Of a DNA stretch of 43,373 nt, positions 23,001-34,223 are shown one piece after another (the first letter of the stretch is position 1; every line of letters starts with the position of its first letter). The stretch comes from Hypsibius dujardini (lineage: Eukaryota; Tardigrada; Eutardigrada; Parachela; Hypsibiidae), in assembly GCA_001579985.1 (NCBI GenBank), contig LRSR01001946.1, positions 1-43,373 on the forward strand, in the 5' to 3' direction. The notes below the pieces were generated by a model. It did not search any database, was not told where the DNA came from, and was given only the letters and a program-made list of their open reading frames with translations. Position numbers and translations under genes: made by a program.

Positions 23001-24497
23001 ACCTAAAATTAGTTTTCGCTATTCGATTCGTATATTCATGTGTGTCTGCGGAAGCAAATTTCTCTCTCCCCCCGCCAATTTACCTGACCAGTATTCCATC
23101 ACCATTAAGGGTTTGTTCGGTTGCAAGCTCTTAAGGGTATCCAAATGTGTTCCCATATCGTTTTTCTCATTCACGGTCATCCACACTGCAAAGAAATAAC
23201 CCATATACATAATTTTCAGCCTTGTTACGTTCATTAGAATGTCAAATGGTCCTCTCGAAAAAAAAATTCGATTGACCCAATTTAATGTTAGCCTGGTAAG
23301 AAATTGTAAGAACACAAAATTTGATCTCAGGTTTTTGAGAATCCCCATTGATCAAGCTGCTAGATCTGAGGTGGAGTCTTATATCGAGCCATTCAATTAA
23401 TAGTTCTTGTGAGTGTGAACCTTAAACACACTTGGTAAGTTAAAAATTCTGCTCATACCATTTGTAGCGGTTCCAGTGGTCAAGTCTTTAGGTCCGTCTG
23501 AGGTGACAAACGTTTCGATAATGCCATGGGTCACCAGCTGCTGCTTTGATGCATCCATAAACACCGTGTCGTTGCCGTAGGCGCCGTACTCATTCTCCAC
23601 TTGAACCAGGATGATGGGACCATTCTTTTGGAACTGCAGGTCGGCGATGCGTGGAATCAAATTTTCCAAGTATCGGTTGGTAGCATCCAAGTAGGGTTTG
23701 TTGTTGGAGCGAACTTTCATGCCCGGAATTGTGAGCAACCAACTAAATTAGTAACGCAAATAATTTATATTCTTAGTAAATTTGTCACGTGATAACAATA
23801 TAGTCGAAGATACTGTGCTGAACGTACCTTGGAAGACCACCGAATTCCCATTCTGCGCAAATGTATGGACCAGGTCGAAATATGACGAGCAGATCGAGAC
23901 GTTTCGCAATCTCGATGAAATTCCTGTCGGAAACACGTCTCTTATTATGTAATATTTGCTTCTGAATACAAAATCAAGAGCTCTGAGACGCAGTTTTTGG
24001 TTCGCTTTGCTGGTTATTGAAACCCCACAACCCCAATCGACACCATTGGTGTATTTTTGAGTATGTATGTGAAAGTCATAACAACTAATTCACGTACCTG
24101 ATGTCGAGGATGCCATCAAAGTCGAATACACCGGGCCGCGGTTCGTGGAGGTTCCAGGGAACGTAGGTTTCGACGGTGTTGAGGCCTGCCGCCTTCAGTT
24201 TTGTCAACCGATCCTCCCAATATTCCGGCACGACCCTGAAGTAGTGGATGGCTCCACTAAGGATACGGAGCGGTTTGCCATTTAGCATCAGGGTGGCGCC
24301 TTCGGTCACCAAACCTAAAAAAGAAACAATAAGACTAATTCTAAGTCAAATTTTTGATGGAAAATAGTGGGAAAAACGTTACCCGATGATACTGGACCAT
24401 TTCCGCGATAGAAATTATATCCCTGAAATTTGGCAGCGTGGACAATAGAGAAGAGGGCAACTAAAGAGAGAGCGAAACACTTGAAAGTAGACGCCAT
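20055..24497 (-). CDS. Secreted GH35 beta-galactosidase (GLB1L2-type)
   Basis: Nine exons on the minus strand: 24497-24383, 24314-24098, 23923-23828, 23742-23459, 23185-23084, 23002-22632, 22062-21787, 21695-21503 and 20527-20055; 708 residues. All junctions are GT-AG and every codon phase agrees. GH35 enzymes remove terminal beta-galactose from glycans by a retaining mechanism. A signal peptide ([20 protein letters not shown]) starts the chain. Next come [33 protein letters not shown] (about 127-142), [11 protein letters not shown] with acid/base Glu 194, and [13 protein letters not shown] with nucleophile Glu 268. Then [13 protein letters not shown] and [12 protein letters not shown], features closer to GLB1L2/GLB1L3 than to lysosomal GLB1. 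C-terminal jelly-roll strands ([34 protein letters not shown]) complete the fold. The tail is Ser/Thr/Pro-rich and ends in about 19 hydrophobic residues with no basic stop, as in GPI-attachment signals, so a cell-surface enzyme is inferred. No polyadenylation hexamer was found downstream. Confidence 0.92.
20703..20945. repeat. Diverged 132-base tandem duplication in the last intron of the beta-galactosidase gene
   Basis: Two neighbouring copies share TTTCAAACGAATTT, an AAGCTTTTTAAGGGATTT-like block and TAATTTACAAGTTTTT-like blocks, offset by about 132 bases. They lie wholly inside the intron between 21503 and 20527. Confidence 0.5.
22200..22500. repeat. Diverged AACTAAA-rich duplication in intron 6 of the beta-galactosidase gene
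   Basis: Segments at about 22205-22291 and 22372-22490 share CTTGATAATTAACT, TTCTCAAAAA, AGTCTCAGAACTAAAA and GGGAGAAACTAA motifs in the same order with drift. The motif vocabulary is like that around 14.8 and 16.2 kb. Confidence 0.45.
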
Positions 24498-25836
24498 TTT
24501 TGTTTTTGGAAGACGGAAAAGTAAAGATGCACGCCTCCGTATGCGACGACGAAACAAGAAGTGTAAGTTCTGCCCACTTTCCCCAGAACCACACATGATT
24601 AGATTACGGGGTGAGATGGGCAATTTTTCGCTGTCAAGTAGTGTTACTAACGGCCTATCATATCCAAGTGGACTTTGCGCATGAAACAATATTCCTATCT
24701 TATGTAATCTTAATGTATCTTCACAATGCTCTTGAGGTTGAGTGATTACATCAAGTTTCAATCACACTCCAAAAGCAATGTATAATGAAATGTAAATTAT
24801 CTGCTTAGTTTAGGCTCGCTGGGTTAGGGATAGCATCAAACGCCAAAAAGATTGGTTTATTTTGATTTGATTTTGAAATTATTTATTTTCGATTTAATTT
24901 TGATTTGAAAATTTACACAGACGTCGAGCAAATCAAGTTTTTTTCATGAAGAATACAATGATTAGCCTATTTTATACTGCCAAACTGCGCAAATACAAGA
25001 GTACCACTTCTTATAGCCGTTAATTAGAATTTAAGGAATCTGAAGAACTTTTTTGATTTTGGGTAGGGGATTGAAATTGTTACAAGACATACACGTTCCA
25101 TCAATAAAAAAAAACATTGGGAGAGCAAAATTGAGGGTTTAAGACCGGAGCTAGGGACTGACCGTCAGAATTGACACAAAACAACGCTGAATCCCACGTC
25201 AGTATTTGGAGTCAAAGAAAGCAAACAGTTAGGCAGGCTATTCTTTTCTGAGGTAAGAGAAAAAGATCAATAAATCAAGTCAGCGACTCATACACGAGCT
25301 CAAAATTCACTAAATAACAGGCATGAAGCCGATAACTTTGTCCCGACTCACTAACGACGCCATTTGATGATACCAGCATGACTTTTTCATTTGGGTACTT
25401 TGAAAAGGGGCAAATGCAGTGAATTGCGAAGGTATGATTCACTTGACGAACATGCGCATCCCTCTCTATGGATCGGTCAAAGCTTGAGTTTAGCCATTCG
25501 ACGTCGGGTGCAAGGGTGGAATACACCAAAAGACAAGAAAACTGAACCAATAAATGTGTAACGCAAACTCAGCTAAAGCTAGCGATAAAGATTTGCGGAT
25601 GGAATCTGGGGTGAAAGGGCGTAATCAAGTTCTGAGCAGTTAAACCCAAGAGCCAACGCCAAGGGCCTAGGACTACAGGAACGAATGTGAGACGTAACTG
25701 AAATCAAAAAGAGTGTTGATCCTTGTAAAACTAAATTGAGAGCAGCATAAATCGGCTGAATTAAATTTGTCTGGCATCCAAATAACTCCAATAAAAGTCT
25801 CAACCCATTGAAGTAGGTTTCAGTTGGATCCTGACA
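24498..25836. other. Spacer between beta-galactosidase and GPCR genes
   Basis: The part next to 24497 should hold the 5' UTR and promoter of the beta-galactosidase; no TATA element or initiator could be assigned. Minus-strand frames at 25275-25550 and 25579-25803 have no recognisable motif. No other structure is seen. Confidence 0.4.
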
Positions 25837-27654
25837 CTATGATTGAGGCCCTGTGGTTACACGTGCCGAAGGACGTATAGCCACTGGTACCACCTGACCT
25901 CCACGGCGTCGTTTGATACCGACGCCACAACACATTCGTTTGGCAGTAGCTCGAAAGAGCGGAAACAGTGTGAGGTACACCCCCGGTGAGAACACGTGCT
26001 GCACCGCCAACCATACCACCGACCAAAATGCAGTGGCTTGAGAAGACCAGTGGTAACGGGACGCGAAATGCACGGTGGTAAGGTACGGAATGTTGGCGAC
26101 TAGCTGAACGATCACCATCACCATACTCGCCGTCAGAGGGCCACGAATGATGCCCATCAATTCGGATAGCGGTACCGAGACCGACGGACGGTTTCGACTG
26201 TTGCCGATTCGTCGCCTGGCCCGCACCAGGCGCAATTTGGTTGCCACTGCGATTGTAATGATCCGCAATTGGACGAGCCCGGTCAGGCTCAGCATAAATG
26301 GACCTAAAATGAAGCATGAGAGAAGTATGAGTAGTGATATTGTTAGTTCGTTGTTTGTTCAACAAAGGATTTAGTTTTTGATGATCTGGATTTCACGTTC
26401 ATTTGACCATTCAGTCAACCACGGATGCCAATGTGTTAAGATCATAGAGCTAGCGAAAACCGTGCCCGACAGTTTAGCCGAACCTATCGCTTCTTCCCGT
26501 GACTAATGGAACTGGTTCGAACCGGTTGAAAACCGGGACTGAACCGTTTGGAGCCGGTTCGAATGGAATAGGTTCATGCTTTTGTCATGTTAAGGAAGAA
26601 CTGATTCAATAAAAAAACCGGATCCCCAAGAAACGGCCCATTTTGAAATCGGATAATAAGAAATAGTTCCCAACAAACAGGGAACCGGAACTAGAATATG
26701 CCGAACCGGCTGCTATCATTAGCCACGCCCTTGTACCAAGGTCATGTGGGTATGCCCGCTTGCACAGTTTTAGCTCCAGATGTATTTGCAATTCAAATAT
26801 ATCTAAATGCCGTGATCACAATCTCTGAACTTTGAGATGCGCTTGATTATCTAATTCCCTTCCTCTTTCTGTGTCAAAAACCACTGTCTAATGTTTTAGC
26901 ACTTTCGCTGGTGCGTTGGATTGTCGTTTCGGAGCTCCGTCAGCTTTGTTCAAAAAAAGTTAGGGGGTACTGAAGGATGTGGAATTGGAATCAATAAAAC
27001 TGGAAGCTAACCGCCTATAACTTCGAAATTAAGTAAAAGTTCTTACAGACTTGGGCTTTCCAGTTTTCTTTTGTGATCCATACCTATCATACTGTAAAGA
27101 AGAAACCAGAAACTGGGGTAGAAAAGCGTGGCTGGACGATTGCAGTACACCTGGACTGCATCCCAGTAAACGACCATTCCCGGAAACCAATGAAGAAATG
27201 AAAGTCCAAATAAAATGCAAACGGCTCGATTGATCTTTTCCTGCGAAATTTTGAGACGGTACTTGACGGGAAACTCCACGGAGAGCCAACGATCTACACT
27301 GATGAACAAGAGCGTGAGGGACGACGCGTTGTGAGCGCCGCCGATGAGCCAGTTAAATGCTCGCGATGCCGTCGCAACCGAAACGGTCCAAGGGAACATG
27401 CTTATGATAGCAATGCCAACTCCGATGGCACCGAAGGCGAGGGAACCCCAGGCTAGGGAGACATGCAGCGTCAGAAATGGTTCTCGTGGACGCCAACGAC
27501 GGAACGTCACGAGGGTAAAAATTTGGAGCGCCACAATGACCATGCAGACGCCGGTGAGGGGAATTTTCCCTCTGATCCATTCTTGGGGGTTGGTTGCTGG
27601 GCAATACGGGATGTTGGTCCCGACTGGACCTGTAGAATTATTTGATGAGCTCAT
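25837..27654 (-). CDS. Rhodopsin-type G protein-coupled receptor, divergent
   Basis: Two exons, 27654-27084 and 26303-25837, join at ATAG|GTATGG and TTTTAG|GTCC with codon phase 1, inside helix 5, to give 345 residues. The N-terminus has glycosylation sites (N5-N6) and Cys 18. Seven hydrophobic helices can be placed at about 31-51, 60-85, 99-121, 143-166, 182-205, 245-268 and 280-303. Helix 3 ends in DRW (121-123) in place of DRY. Helix 4 keeps its Trp. Helix 7 has SPGVY in place of NPxxY. The usual Asn of helix 1, Asp of helix 2 and Cys at the top of helix 3 are absent, while the loop before helix 5 keeps a Cys that may pair with Cys 18. The C-terminus is Arg-rich. The fold is clear; ligand and G protein cannot be told. 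The pseudogene at 15.5 kb is a different, more canonical receptor, not a copy of this one. Confidence 0.82.
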
Positions 27655-28889
27655 GACAAAGTTTTGTGAAATCTAGGAAGGAATCCTGACAAGTTGATGC
27701 TGTCGTATATGCAGCGAGGGACCAATGAAACTTGTCGTGCATGATCTCGATGATCTCTGACCGAAAATGTTTGTTAATAATTCTGTTAATCGTAAATCTA
27801 CCTGGGAACACACTATGCGGAGAAAACAGTGGCGGATTCAGGCCTACACTTTATCTCCCGCTCCTGGATTTTATCAGTCCCCCTTTCTTCCTGGCCCCCA
27901 ATGCAAAATGGGAGAGGGCCTAACACTTTAGTCGATCTTTCCGTCACGTCGGGCCATGATTATCTTTAGTGCCAAGTTATGGTAGAACACGTACTGTTTA
28001 TTTTGAATGCCACAAGCATCAGGTGCATGAAAGGCTCTAGAGCATGAGCATACTTTGCAATTTCGGATTTCGGTCTCCCCTCCAGAAATTTTAGTTTATT
28101 TCAAACTCACAGATCTACACGGAGACCTACTTTCCACCCCATCCCCACCGGGGGTCCTGGGTCGGATCTTTAAAAGCTCAACCAGCCCTTGCCGGCACAC
28201 CTCACGAAAACTACGTATAATTATCGTGTAATTGTTGAGCCCATCGGACAAATTTTGTTCACTGAGACCATAGAAGCGCGGATCCGGCCAGGAGATGCTT
28301 AAAATCATGTGCCTTGTGCTTGGCGTGGAAGCAAATTCAACTGGGGGGGGGTTCTCGACAATCGACAGCAGCAGAGTGGAGAACAACGGTCGTATGTCCG
28401 TGTGAGTGCGCTGTTACGGATGACGTGATTTCAAAAGGAACCGCAGGTCCGGAAGCCATAAGTGAAGTCACATGTGAATTAAGTGAGCTATTTACATCAT
28501 GCGTCTTGCAGCAAACTTGCCCAATCGTAACCAAGCCACAGTTATGGGCGGGGTAATCACATTCAGTGCTAATTGGTCAGTGTAGTCTAGGGCGACCTTC
28601 CTTTCGGGCAACAGTGTATATTAAGCTCGAGCGTTGCCGAGAATGAAAGTTTGAAGCTCAAGGGAATGGCCCTCGATAAGCGTTAAAATGTGTTCTCAGA
28701 ACTAATAAAAATACCGGAACTTAGGCATCATTTCTGTTTTTGCAAAACAATTGACTGAACTCCTCGGTCGTTCCATCGATCGCGTCGATTGAAAGTAAAT
28801 TATTATGCATGTTTCAAGTCAAAGCAACACTATGGATAACTTATATTACAATGTAGGACTAAATATTAAATTACAATCTAGCACAATTA

Positions 28890-29400
28890 ACGAACTGAAT
28901 GCCTCGTGCTGAGCATTTCTTGAATTAAACGTCTTAAATCAAATCGATGTAACAAACCTAACAACCAAGGTAAAATCTTAGAGATTTGTGCTCTCAAGTC
29001 AAACAATGTCAAACAACAAACCGATTATTCTGAATGTTTTATTTTTAACCGAACATCCGAAACTGAAGATGTTTGAACGGACCGAACACCCTGGGCTCAG
29101 CAGTTGTTGAACCAAATACATGTATACTGAGAAAAACGATTGAACAAACTGAACACCCGAGTTGAGCTTCTAGAGATCCAAAGAGGTGAAGCCAAATATA
29201 TCTGGATGACAATTTTATGTCTTCTACAATTGAATGTACAGATCACCCCAGGCTGAGCATCTCTTGAAGCGAAACATCCGAAACTATCAGTAAACCGATT
29301 GTCCAAGGTTAACCACGCACCAAAAATCTAGAGTAGTACATTAGTGGAACCGAAACATTTTATGTCAAACAATGTTGAACGAACCAAACAGGCACAAGGT
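28890..29400. repeat. Degenerate spaced repeat
   Basis: A block like GAACACCCTGGGCTGAGCAT followed by CTCTTGAA and AAAC recurs at about 28896, 29085, 29150 and 29238, with spacing between 65 and 190 bases. Between blocks, AACCGAACATCCGAAACT also recurs. It is an old, heavily drifted satellite-like tract with no coding content. Confidence 0.45.
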
Positions 29401-29579
29401 GAGAGTAATCGGTCCGTACTCCTTATTTTTTTCGTCGACAACACTACTAATGTCAGGAAATTTTACCTACTTTGATGATTAATACCTTCCAGCAAAATTT
29501 TCACGCAATTGTTACTGACTGATTTAATACGCTAGTGTGTAAGTTCAAGAGCGAAGCGAACTGATGGTACCCGGTTTAG

Positions 29580-29710
29580 AATTCTGTCTGTCAGTTTGTC
29601 TCTCTGTCTCGCTGTATGGCTCTCTGTCTGTCTGTCTGTTTCTCTGTCTGTCTCTTTGTCTCTCTGTCTGTTTCTCTGTTTCTCTGTCTCTCTGTCTTTC
29701 TCCGTCTTTG
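29580..29710. repeat. CTGT/CTCTGT microsatellite
   Basis: Nearly pure CTGTCTGT and CTCTGTCTCTGT units for about 120 bases. Frames across it on both strands are artefacts. Confidence 0.9.
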
Positions 29711-29799
29711 TTTCTGCCCCTCCTCTTTATAGGGTTACTCTGTTTCGGAAATAGGGACAGATGAAAACTGTGCTTCAAAGTACGCTCTACAGTATTAAT

Positions 29800-29945
29800 T
29801 GGTTTTCTAAAACTTCCATAACTTCTGTAACTCCTTTAAATCCTATAGCTCTCATGACCCCCATAACTCCCATAACTCCTACAACTCTAATAACTCTCCC
29901 AGCTTCCACTTCTCCGGTAACTCCCACAACTGGCTGGACTGTCCC
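29800..29945. repeat. AACTCC-type minisatellite
   Basis: Units like CCATAACTCC, CCTACAACTC and GTAACTCC repeat about a dozen times at 9- to 12-base spacing. Plus-strand frames give Thr/Pro/Ile-rich artefacts. Confidence 0.65.
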
Positions 29946-30288
29946 TGCCGTTTGCTAGAGCCTTTCTAATTACACTGAACATCATAAAGCTACGACCCGT
30001 GCTAGAACTCGACACAGGACATTTAAAACGTTGTTCTATAACTAACAAAATCTCCATAATTATAACTAAGCATATCAGTTTATTGCACACACGGCCACAA
30101 CCTTCGACTATCTGATTCCAGTCACCTGGGTCGATCAGCAACATCCTCCTGACTGACATGCGCGTCATCAAAATCGTCGAAATTGGTCTTGCAGTTTGTG
30201 ACATTAAGTCTCTGAATGCCAGTCAGCTTACAATGGCTTAATTCTTCCTTCAAACTCGATTTGTTCATCGAGCATTTAGGCTTTTTAA

Positions 30289-30457
30289 GCAAACGCGGTG
30301 GGTTGAGTCATGGCATGGGTGGAATCGGCCGGGTGGCGGAGGGCGCCACAAGCGGTGTGTGTGAAGTTGAATGAGTGTTGTTTACAATTTACACTTGTGG
30401 CGCCCTCCGCCACCCGACCGATTCAAACCATGCAGCGATTCAACCCACCGCGTTTGC
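30289..30457. mobile_element. 169-base foldback MITE
   Basis: Arms 30289-30352 and 30394-30457 are each 64 bases, inverted, with 57 of 64 positions identical by hand alignment, around a 41-base loop. The inner arms share GGGTGGCGGAGGGCGCCACA, the outer ends GCAAACGCGGTGGGTTGA. The arms are far richer in G and C than the flanks. No coding sequence. Equal arm length and small size fit a MITE or foldback element. Confidence 0.85.
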
Positions 30458-33400
30458 CTGGCACCGATTTAAATGTGTACATGTCCTAAATTCTCTACAA
30501 ACATGAGATAGGCGGCATGAAATGGGCCATGTACATTATCCGACATATCCCACACAACGGAATCTGGGCTAACGGGCTACACTCCCTAGTCCATATTTCT
30601 GTAGTCATTCGCTGTTAGTCATTTGGTCCAGGCTGATTGTGCCCAAGAATAAAACGCGATAGGATGGGGAACCTATTGATAGGATGGTCTGTTCAACATA
30701 TAGCAGCCTTGGTGGCGATTTACAGTAAATCAGTACACCCTTCGCAGGTAGCGGACAGTATGCTCAATCGGTCCGTGGGAAATCATCTAATGTGATTGTG
30801 TTGGGAAAATGCGCAATTACTTCACAGTACTTTTTTATTCAGTAGTACGGAATTCTTTCATGTGATTATAGCTTGTTTGATTTTCTTCCGTGAATGTCGG
30901 AAAAAAGTAGTGCACAAGGCTATGGCGTTCCGATTGTGTAAAAAGTTTGGTCTTGAAACGTTCCCGTACCACAACGTTTTGCAACAATTTTTTTCGGTTT
31001 CAACGTTCCAATATTCTAATGTCGAAACCTTGCAGCTCATAAGCGCCCAAAAAAAAGTCAGTCTGTCTCTGTCTCTGTCTGTCTGATTGTCTCTCTGTCT
31101 GTTTGTCTGTCAAACAGACAGACATAACCAAAGACCAAATTTGTACTTATTGCGCCTTTTGACAAGTTATTGATGCTTATCAATTTCATTGTTTACATGT
31201 CCTAAATTCTGCCCAAATTTTGAGATAAGCGGCATGAAATGGGCCATTTACAGTATTCGGCATATTCCTTACAACGGAGTCTTGGTTTTTTCTTAAATAT
31301 AATGAAGCTGAGCCAGATAACTAACAGAAAATGATTACAGAGGTATGGACTAGGGAATATAGCTCGTTAGCTCAGATTCCACTGTGACAAACAGAAAGAC
31401 AGACAAATGTGGGAGGCAAGCAGCTAATTATAGTAAGCGCTTTATTATCACGTTGTCGTTTGCGGGATAAATTCTATCATACTCAAGAACAAAGGAAAAA
31501 CCGAAAAATGTTTACTTCTCAATACAAATACGCTGATTATTACAGCTGTCTTAAAATGACATTTCTATACTTTTTGTAAGGTGCAACCCCTTAATAAGAC
31601 TTACGGTCAGGGTTAAGAAACATGCATTGATTCCAGCCCCCGCATTTTGTGGTGATACAGCAACTTGCTCTCGCAGTCGGCCGGATCGGTTTGAACACGT
31701 TAGGATGCATAGGCTGTCGAACGGCCAGATGGACAAACGGTGAAGCGATTGAGGATGCATACAGTCATATGAATGGATGCGTGGACGGATGGACGATGGG
31801 CCGTTAACCAGAGTGATCCGTTGTACCAGCAGAGAAGCGCATTTTACAGAAAAATGACGGGTTAAGCAACTGGGTAAAGCCAAGGCTACCCGAAGGAAGC
31901 ACAGACAACATATAGAAGACGTCTTAGGGTTGACTTTAACCCTGACGGTGTCACCATTGGTTAATCCGTCACATCTCGAGACAAAAGAATCTATTTTTCA
32001 TTTTTGTGTCCCCACTCAACCGTATATTATGTTTGAGTAAACATTTACCGTCCGTTACTTTCAAGTTCCCGTTAAATCGTTTTTCAAAATTTGGGTCACC
32101 CTCAGTCATCCGTCAGGGTCTAAGTATCCTCTATGCTGTTCGCCATTTTCCCATTCATCGCAAAGCCGTCCTTGAAGTTACGAGTCACCAATTAACCGTT
32201 TTTAACAGTTTGGGTCACCACTAAGCTATGCGTCTTTTTTGGCTCACCAATAAGTTGTTTGTCACTTTTAAGATTCCGACGAACTAAGATCTTGCCTTTC
32301 GAGCCGTTCGTTCCAAACAATATGGTCATCAAAAAGTCAAGTGGGTGAAATTAGCTTTTCGTCTAGTTTCACAATGTTTTATTTTCAACGAGAATTCGGG
32401 TGATAATAAACCCATCGTTACTAAAATAATACAAACAAGAGGTAGGAAGAGGTGTTTGAAATCCCTTTGAAATGATATATTTTTCATTATTTCTTGTTCT
32501 TGTACGATGATTTCAGAAAGTAATATCATTTTGCTATGAAATTTATTTTGACCCACAAAAGATCCGGAAGTTTCGGAAGCTATTTGTGGCTACCTTGTCA
32601 AACCAAAAAAGTTGATTGATCGATCAAATCTTCAAACAAGAAGCGTTTAAATATATTTTGAACTGTCACTCCAAAATAACGCGAAAAACATTATTTAATA
32701 AAACAAATTTGTTTACGAATTCGTCTTTGGTAGCAATATGTCTGTCTGTCTGTTTGACTGTCTGTATGTCGCTTGAGCGATAAGAACGTACACTAATTTG
32801 ACTAGTGTAACTCATACCATAATAGCGCGAAACCGCTGTGCCCACGTTTTCATTTTTGTATGTGACTTCTAATTTTCGAAATCAGTGTTTAAGTGTGAAA
32901 CAAAATTGAAAATTTTCTCGCCGAAAAACAACTCATTGACAGTCATGCATGTTTTTTCACGAGGAAGTCGTCGATGGCTTCCGATCTTTCGAATTTTTTT
33001 CACGGGCGATCTTCACCCCCGTGGAGAGAGTCGCAGCGGTGCGAGCAGCGGTGCAGTCTGAAAGGTGTCTTTACTTCAATTATGTCATGCATGAGACTAA
33101 TTATCAGTTCCTGAATTAATTAATATAATTGCTCAATCGTTGATTGTGCTGCGAGGTCTGGCTTGCGATCTGTCACCTCGGATCTATTCAGGAAATGCAA
33201 CTTTTGCCTTATGGTCGCTCACCCACGTTCACCCCCCCCCCGGTTTCGGAATTGAGAATGAATATTTTAGTTGGAATATCTATTAATAATTTATTGTTTT
33301 GAGTTAAGACTTTTACTGCTAGTGCACCACAAATTAATTAGGATATTTTAACCCGTTTACGAGAAGTAGCTGTATTGCGATAAAAGTGTTTAAAAACAAT

Positions 33401-34223
33401 CAGTCCACTACCGAAAATCGTGTTGAATCTTCACCGGGCTTGAAGCCGCTTGCGCATTGCGCTTATCTGAAAATTTTTATTGCTTTGAACAATCATGCAA
33501 TATTTTATTGGTGCAACCAGGTTGTTTTTATCTTCGCGCGTTTCCGTAGGCGTCTCACTTCATTGCGGCGTGAGGCTTGCTGAAACGCAATACTGGTTGA
33601 AAAGTCCAACATAAAAAAACATAAATTGGAAACCCATTCAGTTAGCTTGGTAATAAAACCACATCGCAAATCAGGGTAACAATTTTTTTCTTTGCGGCGC
33701 GTTTTGTTAGGGTGTGGCGCGGGAATAAAGCTGAAGGGTCCGGACAGGGGCAAAGAAGGCGTGTTCACTGCAATACATTGATCTGATGAAATGGTGCATC
33801 ACTCTGACGCGGCAGCTAACCAGAGTTATCACGTCGATTTATTATACTACTAGAATAACGAATAACGGATATACTAATAGAATAAGCAAATACTCACCCC
33901 ACCAAAGATTTGGCTAAAGCACAATTAGCACAAAACTTAAAAAAATTCTTGTGTCGGGTTCCAGCACGGGGCGTTGAAGGAGTTGAAAATGTTGTTGGAG
34001 TTAAAAAAATTACAGAAGTAGCACGTCACAATCATTGATGGGGCGGCCCATCAGCAGTCTTTGCAAACTATTTTAGCTCGCCTGTCCTGTTTGATTGCAA
34101 CTACGTGCTATGTGACTGGAAGCGCTAAAATTAAAACAAATGGGACGGCCATCCGATGTTACACAGTATTTGACATTTTTCAGCCCCCTGCCATTAAAAC
34201 CGTTCTCGAAATACTTTTCCTTG
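30458..34223. other. Gene-poor spacer
   Basis: No gene is supported. It holds the two-part repeat at 30476-31384, CTGT microsatellites near 31060-31120 and 32735-32770, a drifted GTCACC/AACCGTTT tract at about 31930-32280, and a run of C near 33232. The frame at 31551-31883 (minus) falls in low-complexity sequence. Confidence 0.45.
30476..31384. repeat. Two copies of a two-part repeat, the second rearranged
   Basis: Copy 1 (about 30476-30642) has part A (ACATGTCCTAAATTCT ... GGCGGCATGAAATGGGCCAT) running directly into part B (GGAATCTGGGCTAACGGGCT ... CCCTAGTCCATA). In copy 2 part A recurs in the same direction (about 31191-31277) but part B lies just after it in inverted orientation (about 31296-31384). 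Identity is roughly 75 to 80 percent by eye. Confidence 0.7.

Larger units (their letters stand above)
27655..30288. other. Gene-poor spacer with minisatellites
   Basis: No gene is supported. It contains the four-copy motif region at 28890-29390, a CTGT microsatellite at 29580-29710 and an AACTCC-type minisatellite at 29800-29945. A minus-strand frame at 28096-28386 has no known motif and overlaps a run of G. Confidence 0.45.

Noticed and set aside
25275-25803. Two minus-strand frames of 91 and 74 residues downstream of the GPCR
   Set aside because: No motif, no convincing splice partners, and they lie beyond the receptor stop codon. A missed exon cannot be excluded.
26510-26575. GGTTCGAACCGGTT, like a tRNA B box
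   Set aside because: No A box or cloverleaf could be drawn; it is part of a self-complementary GGTTCGAA-rich patch.
29545-29778. Minus-strand frame rich in Arg, Glu, Thr and Gln, and its plus-strand mirror
   Set aside because: Both are translations of the CTGT microsatellite.
31551-31883. 110-residue minus-strand frame
   Set aside because: Lies in low-complexity sequence, without motif or splice context.
33955-33990. Possible primer-binding-like sequence (TGGAACCCGAC on the minus strand)
   Set aside because: It lies on the 3' side of the gag relic, the wrong place for a primer site, and no LTR is beside it.
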